Part shown: positions 59,374 through 64,000 of the stretch, in pieces
Layout of the letters: each line of letters starts with the position of its first letter
Numbering within the stretch: the stretch's first letter is position 1
NCBI RefSeq assembly: GCF_014836875.1
Contig: NZ_JACSQC010000006.1
Location: 124,001 to 188,000 of the forward strand
Origin: Arthrobacter pullicola
GTDB taxonomy: Bacteria > Actinomycetota > Actinomycetes > Actinomycetales > Micrococcaceae
Length of the DNA: 64,000 nucleotides
Reading direction: 5' to 3'
Notes under the pieces: generated by a model
Told to the model about the DNA's origin: nothing
Seen by the model: only the letters and a program-made list of their open reading frames with translations
Database searches by the model: none
Translations under genes and position numbers: made by a program

Positions 59374-60579
59374 TCAGCGAAGTGCCGAAATTCCGGTGAT
59401 CTCCCGTCCGGTGATGAGGCTGTTGATCTCATAGGACCCCTCATAGGTGTAGATGGCCTCGGCATCGGCAAAGATCTTCGCCATCCGGTAATCGGTGACG
59501 ATTCCGTTGCCGCCCAGCAGGCCCCGCCCCAGGGACACGGTTTCGCGCATCAGCCTGCTGGCATAGGACTTCGCCAACGCCGCACGCGCCATACCGTCGG
59601 TTCCTCCGCCGCCGCCAGGACCGCCGTCAGCTCCGGGACCAGGACCGCCGTACCCGCCCTGCTCCAGTTCTGTCACCCGCGCGAGCATCCCGGTGGATGC
59701 CACGGCATTGCCCAGCATCCGCACCAGCTGCTCCTGCACCAGCTGGAAACCTGCCAGCCGCCGGCCGAACTGTTGGCGTTCGACGGCGTAGGCCCGGGCG
59801 ACGTCGAAAGCCGCCAGCTGCTGGCCCACCGCCTGCCAGCCCACCATAATCCGCGACCCGCGCAGCAGGTGCTTGGTGTCCTCGAAACTGTCGATCCCGG
59901 CCAGCCGCTCCGCTTCGGGAACCCGGACCTCGGTGAGTTCAATGTCCGCGTTCTGCACGGTCCGCAACGCTGTTTTGTGTTCGATCCGGGACCGCTTTAT
60001 CCCGGGCAGCGAGGCGTCGAGGAGGAACCCGCGTACCTTCCCGGTGGCCGGTTCCCGGGCCCAGAGCAGCATCCAGTCGCAGAACGTCCCGTTGCCGATC
60101 CAGCGCTTGGTGCCGTTGAGGATCCAGGTGCCGCCGTCGCGCACCGCTGTGGTGGCCATACCCCCGGCGACATCGGAACCGTGGTCCGGTTCCGTCAGTG
60201 CGAAGGCTCCGGTGATCCGCAAAGCCTGCGCATCCGCCAGCAGCCGCTCCTTCTGGGCGGCGGAACCGAAGGCGTGCAGGCCTTCCACAAAGAGGTCGTG
60301 GTGGACCATAAAGAAGGTGGCGATCGAGGTGTCGGCCCGGGTCATCTCGGCGATCACCAGGCCGGCGAAGAGCGGGCTGTAGCCGCGCTGCACCGGTGTG
60401 GAGAGTTCCAGCCCGGCCAGCCCGGGCAGCAGCTCAGTGGGAAACCGCTCCTCGTTCCACCAGCGCACCGCGTGCGGGGTGACTTCCGCTGCCAGGAACG
60501 TGCGCAGCTGGGCCAGCTTGGCCGCTTCCTCCGAACTCAGGAGCTGTTCGAAGGAGAAGAAATCAGCGTCCGGAAGCAT
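59374..60579 (-). CDS. Acyl-CoA dehydrogenase (glutaryl-CoA-dehydrogenase-like)
   Basis: FAD enzyme of 401 aa that introduces a double bond into acyl-CoA. Seen: ITGAFALTEPDHGSDVAGGMATTA near residue 130, WILNGTKRWIGNGTFCDWMLLWARE, and the C-terminal GGNGIVTDYRMAKIFADAEAIYTYEGSYEINSLITGREITG, where Glu of YEG is the expected base. This tail is typical of the glutaryl-CoA dehydrogenase subgroup. A Gly-rich insertion (YGGPGPGADGGPGGGGG, near residues 309-325) interrupts a helical region. ATG 60579 fits GGGG seven nt upstream; GTG 60585 is an alternative. It forms a pair with the SDR gene, a common beta-oxidation module. Confidence 0.92.
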   Translation of the reverse strand: MLPDADFFSFEQLLSSEEAAKLAQLRTFLAAEVTPHAVRWWNEERFPTELLPGLAGLELSTPVQRGYSPLFAGLVIAEMTRADTSIATFFMVHHDLFVEGLHAFGSAAQKERLLADAQALRITGAFALTEPDHGSDVAGGMATTAVRDGGTWILNGTKRWIGNGTFCDWMLLWAREPATGKVRGFLLDASLPGIKRSRIEHKTALRTVQNADIELTEVRVPEAERLAGIDSFEDTKHLLRGSRIMVGWQAVGQQLAAFDVARAYAVERQQFGRRLAGFQLVQEQLVRMLGNAVASTGMLARVTELEQGGYGGPGPGADGGPGGGGGTDGMARAALAKSYASRLMRETVSLGRGLLGGNGIVTDYRMAKIFADAEAIYTYEGSYEINSLITGREITGISALR

Positions 60580-60589
60580 CAGCACACCC

Positions 60590-61366
60590 CTATTTCGGCC
60601 CCATCCGGATGGCGCCGTCCAGCCGGATGGTTTCGCCGTTCAGCATGGGGTTGGCGATGATGTGACTGACCAGGGAGGCATACTCGTCCGGGCGGCCGAG
60701 CCTGGAGGGGTGCGGAATCTGCGCCGCGAGCGAATCCTGGGCGTCCTGCGGCAGGCCAGCCATCATCGGCGTCTCGAAAATACCCGGCGCAATGGTCATC
60801 ACCCGGATCTGGTGCCGTGCAAGCTCCCTCGCCAGCGGCAGGGTCATCGCGGCCACTCCGCCCTTGGACGCGGCGTAGGCAGGCTGCCCGATCTGCCCGT
60901 CGAAGGCCGCCACCGACGCCGTGTTGACGATGACTCCGCGCTCGGAGGTTCCGCCGTCGTCCGTTACCGGACTGGTTTCCGCCATAGCGGCAGCGGCCAG
61001 CCGGGTCACGTTGAAGGTGCCGATCAGGTTCACCTGGATCACGCGGGTGAAATCCTCCAGCGGGAGGACGCCGTTCCGGCCCAGGACCTTGCCCGGCGTC
61101 CCGATGCCGGCGCAGTTGACCGCCACCCGCAGCGGCGCCGCGGCCATGGCAGCTTCCACCGCGCCCTGCATCTGTGCCGGGTCTGTGACATCGCCCGGGA
61201 CAAAGTGGGCGTTGTCCCCCAGCTCACCGGCATACGCCAGCCCGCCGGACTGCGGCAGGTCAACCAGCACCACCTCGGCGCCGGCATCGATCAGACGGCG
61301 GGCGGTGGCCCGTCCGAGCCCCGATGCTGCTCCCGTGACAATGGCCGAAGCGCCGGATAACTGCAT
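60590..61366 (-). CDS. SDR dehydrogenase, 3-hydroxyacyl-CoA dehydrogenase type II-like
   Basis: Short-chain dehydrogenase of 258 aa. [11 protein letters not shown] cofactor loop near residue 10, [16 protein letters not shown] near residue 85, [24 protein letters not shown] with catalytic Ser-Tyr-Lys, and [13 protein letters not shown]. This pattern matches human HSD10-type 3-hydroxyacyl-CoA dehydrogenases. CAGGAGGACAG before ATG 61366 decides the start. It should oxidise the hydroxyacyl-CoA formed after the partner acyl-CoA dehydrogenase and a hydratase encoded elsewhere. Confidence 0.92.
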   Translation of the reverse strand: MQLSGASAIVTGAASGLGRATARRLIDAGAEVVLVDLPQSGGLAYAGELGDNAHFVPGDVTDPAQMQGAVEAAMAAAPLRVAVNCAGIGTPGKVLGRNGVLPLEDFTRVIQVNLIGTFNVTRLAAAAMAETSPVTDDGGTSERGVIVNTASVAAFDGQIGQPAYAASKGGVAAMTLPLARELARHQIRVMTIAPGIFETPMMAGLPQDAQDSLAAQIPHPSRLGRPDEYASLVSHIIANPMLNGETIRLDGAIRMGPK

Positions 61367-61496
61367 CTGTCCTCCTGGAATCTGGGTGCGCGGATGCGCG
61401 TGCGGTCCCACGAGCCTACTGTGACGCGCAGCACCCCGCATCCCGTGAACGGGTAATCCGGAGCCCGGTCACCGTGACGGCGCGCGCCCGCGGGTC

Positions 61497-61502
61497 TAGG
61501 GT
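61497..61502 (+). promoter_or_regulatory. -10 box TAGGGT of a leaderless promoter (GH76 gene)
   Basis: TAGGGT, 7 nt, then ATG 61510; the same layout as 45014-45029. Confidence 0.5.
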
Positions 61503-61509
61503 GGTTCGC

Positions 61510-62670
61510 ATGCCTGCCGCACAGACTGTCCGCAACGCCGAACTGCGCGCCGATACGGCAGCCCAGTCGGTCACCACTGCTTTCGGCGGCCGCCTGTTCA
61601 ACCTCCCTGGCACGCACCTTGGCGCTGTCCGCGCCCCGCACCCCCTGCCGCGCGGAGCCGGCCCGTGGCACTACTGGTGGCAGGCCCACTATGTCGATCT
61701 GCTGGTGGATACCGGTCTGCGCAGCCGGGCCACGCTCTCCGGAAAGGGCTTCTCCGACGTTGATCCGATCCGGTTGGCGGATGTCCTGATCCGCACCATC
61801 CGGCTGCGCAACGGCGGCCGCATCACCAACAACTTCTACGATGACATGGCCTGGCTCGCCCTGGCATCCCTGCGCGTGGACTCCCTTCCGGGCCCGCCGC
61901 GCGGCACGAAACCGCGGCACCAGCGGCTGCGGGAGTCCCTGGGATCGGCGCTCCGCTCAGCCCACACCCAGGATTTTGGCGGCGGACTGTTCTGGGACCG
62001 CAGCCGGACGTTCAAGAACACCCCGGCAACCGCTCCGGCCGCCCTCTTCTTCGCCCGCGGCGGGGACCGCGACCGCGCGCAGGCGCTCATCGACTGGCTC
62101 AACACGGTCCTGCTGGACCCGGACACGGGACTCTATTTCGACGGCGTGCGGATGGAGGGTACCCGGCTGCTGGTGGAGACCCCGGTTTACACCTACAACC
62201 AGGGCCCGGTCCTGGGTGCGCTGCTGGAGCTTGGCGGTCCCGCCAACTTGGCCCGGGCCACGGAGCTGGTCCAGGCCACGGCCGCCCATTTGGTGTACGA
62301 CGACGATGCTGGGTACGACGACGATGCCCCGCTGCTGCGCACCCATGGCAGTGGTGATGGCGGGCTTTTCACCGGCATCCTCTGCCGTTACCTCGCCGAG
62401 GCCGCCGCAGCACCCACCCTGGACCTGCAGACCCGGCACCTGGCGGGCACCCTGGTCACTGAACTGGCGGAGAGACTGTGGAAAGGCCGCGCCACCCGGA
62501 ACAACCTCGCCGTCTTTTCCGCCGATCCGCGCCGGACGGCAGACGAAAGCTACCCGGCGGGAGCCGGCGTCGAACTCTCCACCCAGCTCCAGGCCTGGAT
62601 GGTGCTGGAAGCCTCCGTGCGGGTGGCCCGGCTGGACACCGGTCCGGCCGAGGGGGAGGAATCCGCCTAA
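61510..62670 (+). CDS. Glycoside hydrolase family 76-like protein, intracellular
   Basis: (alpha/alpha)6-barrel protein of 386 aa related to alpha-1,6-mannanases. NNFYDDMAWLALASLR near residue 112 holds the catalytic Asp-Asp pair of GH76; WWQAHYVDLLVDT, FGGGLFWDR, ETPVYTYNQGPVLGALLEL and DGGLFTGILCRYLAE are further family-like elements. There is no signal peptide, unlike most secreted family members, so it may act on cytoplasmic mannosides or have another role. ATG 61510 follows a TAGGGT box at leaderless distance. Confidence 0.85.
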   Translation: MPAAQTVRNAELRADTAAQSVTTAFGGRLFNLPGTHLGAVRAPHPLPRGAGPWHYWWQAHYVDLLVDTGLRSRATLSGKGFSDVDPIRLADVLIRTIRLRNGGRITNNFYDDMAWLALASLRVDSLPGPPRGTKPRHQRLRESLGSALRSAHTQDFGGGLFWDRSRTFKNTPATAPAALFFARGGDRDRAQALIDWLNTVLLDPDTGLYFDGVRMEGTRLLVETPVYTYNQGPVLGALLELGGPANLARATELVQATAAHLVYDDDAGYDDDAPLLRTHGSGDGGLFTGILCRYLAEAAAAPTLDLQTRHLAGTLVTELAERLWKGRATRNNLAVFSADPRRTADESYPAGAGVELSTQLQAWMVLEASVRVARLDTGPAEGEESA

Positions 62671-62682
62671 AACCGCTGCAGC

Positions 62683-63555
62683 TCAGGACACCTTCAGCGG
62701 GTGCTGCGAGGCGGCGGCGTGGGGATCCAGATCCGCGAGCGTGAGCAGGTGCTGGGGATGTTCCGGAAGCGGGAATGACCGCTGGACGGCCAGGTCCCGG
62801 TCCACATGCAGCACCTCGCCGGCGTCCAGCAGGCGCCAGTTGGGATTCTCATCCATCCGCTCGGTCGCCACCAGCAGCGCGGGTACCTGGTTCTGCTCCA
62901 TCTCGTCGCTCTTCACGCTGATCCGGGTGGTGTGCTTGCCGTGGTGGGGCGAATCGGAGCCCTCCTGCAGGACGTACAGCGGATGGGTATCCGGGTAGCG
63001 CACCGCCCAAAGATCCGTCGCCGTCGTCAGCACCAGATTCACCGCATACAGGCGAAGGTTCTGTGCGATCCAGCTCAGCGCCTCCTCGATCGCCGCCCCC
63101 ATATCACCGCCGTTCTGCCGCGCAATCCCGGTGATCAGCGCGAAGACCCGTTCACTGTCCGTTTGGCCTTTAACGAGGTCCATAACCTCAAGCTGCCGCA
63201 GCCGGTCATCCAGCTGATCCAGATCCTCCACCACCCCGTTGTGGGCCAGCAGGCGGTCATCCTGCAGGAACGGATGCGTGTTCACCGCGGTGTCGCCCCC
63301 GGTGCTGGCATACCGCACGTGGGCGATGAACGTGGTGCCCCGCAGCTGACGGGCCGCGGCCGCATACGCGCGGTCCTCGTAAGCGGCAATCGGCGCCTTA
63401 TCCACCACAGCCTGGCCCTCCGGGTTGAAAACCCCCAGCCCGAAACCATCCGCCATTCTGCGGCTCTGTTCCGCGAGGCTGTCCGGCGCTGTCAGCAGCC
63501 AGAACGTCGCGCTGACAGGGGCAGGACCTGCATGCATTCCGAAAAGCCGGCACAT
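62683..63555 (-). CDS. Class II glutamine amidotransferase (EgtC-like)
   Basis: N-terminal-nucleophile amidohydrolase of 290 aa. Cys2 right after the initiator Met (MCRLFGMHAG) is the nucleophile; FIAHVRYASTGG, NTHPF and LLAHNGVVEDLDQL complete the glutaminase site. In the family such domains release ammonia from glutamine or, in EgtC, cleave a gamma-glutamyl amide in ergothioneine synthesis. No other egt genes are nearby, so the exact role is open. TAGGAGTCC precedes ATG 63555. It follows the YdeI-like gene by 9 bp and is probably co-transcribed. Confidence 0.92.
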   Translation of the reverse strand: MCRLFGMHAGPAPVSATFWLLTAPDSLAEQSRRMADGFGLGVFNPEGQAVVDKAPIAAYEDRAYAAAARQLRGTTFIAHVRYASTGGDTAVNTHPFLQDDRLLAHNGVVEDLDQLDDRLRQLEVMDLVKGQTDSERVFALITGIARQNGGDMGAAIEEALSWIAQNLRLYAVNLVLTTATDLWAVRYPDTHPLYVLQEGSDSPHHGKHTTRISVKSDEMEQNQVPALLVATERMDENPNWRLLDAGEVLHVDRDLAVQRSFPLPEHPQHLLTLADLDPHAAASQHPLKVS

Positions 63556-63564
63556 GGTGGACTC

Positions 63565-64000
63565 CTAGTCGGGGAATTGCTTCTGCGGATAGAACGTCTC
63601 TCTGCGGCTGAGCATCTCCACGAAGCCCGCGATGTTCCGCTCCCGTGCTGCCTGCGTCCTGAGCCGGCCGAGCCGGGAAGCCAGGGCAAAGCGGTTCTGC
63701 GAGGAGAGCACATTGAACATCTGCTGCGCCCGCTCATTGGCAGCGATGGCGTCCAGCAGGTCCTGCGGCACCTCAGTATCCGCCGGGCCTGCGTAAGCCG
63801 CGTCCCAGCGCCCGTCTGCTTTCGCCGAATCGACGGCGTCGCGTCCCGACGGGCGCATCCGGCCTGCCGCCTCCAGCCTGCCGATATGCCCCACGTTCCG
63901 CAGCGACCACATGCTGCGCGGTCCACGCCGGGTGTAGCGCTGGAGGTAGGTTTCCTCGTCCCGGCGGGCGGCCTGCCCGTCGATCCAGCCGAAGCACAGC
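63565..64000 (-). CDS. YdeI/OmpD-associated family protein (5' end beyond window)
   Basis: The minus-strand frame runs open from the right edge to 63565, about 145 codons. It contains CFGWIDGQAARRDEETYLQRYTRRGPRSMWSLRNV near the edge and a helical C-terminus (LLDAIAANERAQQMFNVLSSQNRFALASRL), both characteristic of the YdeI/OmpD-associated family, a soluble group sometimes linked to bacteriocin resistance. The N-terminus lies outside the window. The next gene on the same strand starts 9 bp later. Confidence 0.87.
   Translation of the reverse strand, partial: LCFGWIDGQAARRDEETYLQRYTRRGPRSMWSLRNVGHIGRLEAAGRMRPSGRDAVDSAKADGRWDAAYAGPADTEVPQDLLDAIAANERAQQMFNVLSSQNRFALASRLGRLRTQAARERNIAGFVEMLSRRETFYPQKQFPD

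Overview
The window is a GC-rich, gene-dense piece of an actinobacterial chromosome, most likely from Arthrobacter or a close relative in the Micrococcaceae (inference). Pointers are GTP-type PEP carboxykinase, the actinobacterial lhr-nei2 gene pair, a DUF222/HNH protein, an orphan OmpR-type DNA-binding protein, frequent GTG starts and many apparently leaderless promoters. No phage, insertion sequence, plasmid or CRISPR locus is visible. About 54 protein genes and two tRNA genes can be supported.

Left part (1-25.4 kb): three catabolic modules. (1) At 1-7 kb an MHS-family transporter (cut by the window edge) diverges from a LysR regulator. Behind the LysR gene lie an amidohydrolase, a ThDP-dependent decarboxylase/ligase and an aldehyde dehydrogenase. 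A matching inverted repeat sits at both promoters. (2) At 7-17 kb is a complete L-fucose-type oxidative pathway. The minus-strand operon carries L-fuconate dehydratase, mutarotase, aldo/keto reductase, lactonase and a three-gene ribose-type ABC importer. The divergent plus-strand operon carries a diketo-acid hydrolase, a short-chain dehydrogenase and an IclR regulator. The two promoters overlap, and a palindrome lies inside one of them. (3) At 17-25 kb is a tightly packed operon of six genes: MHS transporter, Gfo/Idh/MocA dehydrogenase, OYE-like flavoenzyme, TIM-barrel isomerase/dehydratase, aldo/keto reductase and a fumarate-reductase/KstD-like flavoprotein. Its substrate cannot be read from the sequence, and it is the best candidate here for an undescribed pathway.

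Middle part (25.5-46 kb): mostly housekeeping. It holds a RecQ helicase with a C-terminal phosphoribosyltransferase-like domain, phosphohexomutase, pckG with a rich regulatory upstream region, tRNA-Arg(ACG), hydrolases, a disulfide-oxidoreductase-like flavoprotein, a SixA-type phosphatase, an orphan winged-helix regulator, upp, tadA, tRNA-Ser(CGA), several membrane proteins, a patatin-like protein, rlmH and a DUF4232 lipoprotein.

Right part (46-64 kb): lhr and nei2, then a DUF222/HNH nuclease-like protein, an RluA-type pseudouridine synthase, a repeat-rich membrane protein, small proteins, a TetR regulator, an acyl-CoA dehydrogenase/SDR pair, a GH76-like protein, a class II glutamine amidotransferase and a YdeI-like protein cut by the window edge. 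From 47 to 56.6 kb there is an unusual concentration of minisatellite-type tandem repeats, both inside genes (lhr, the membrane protein) and between them (periods of 18, 75 and 29/14 bp).
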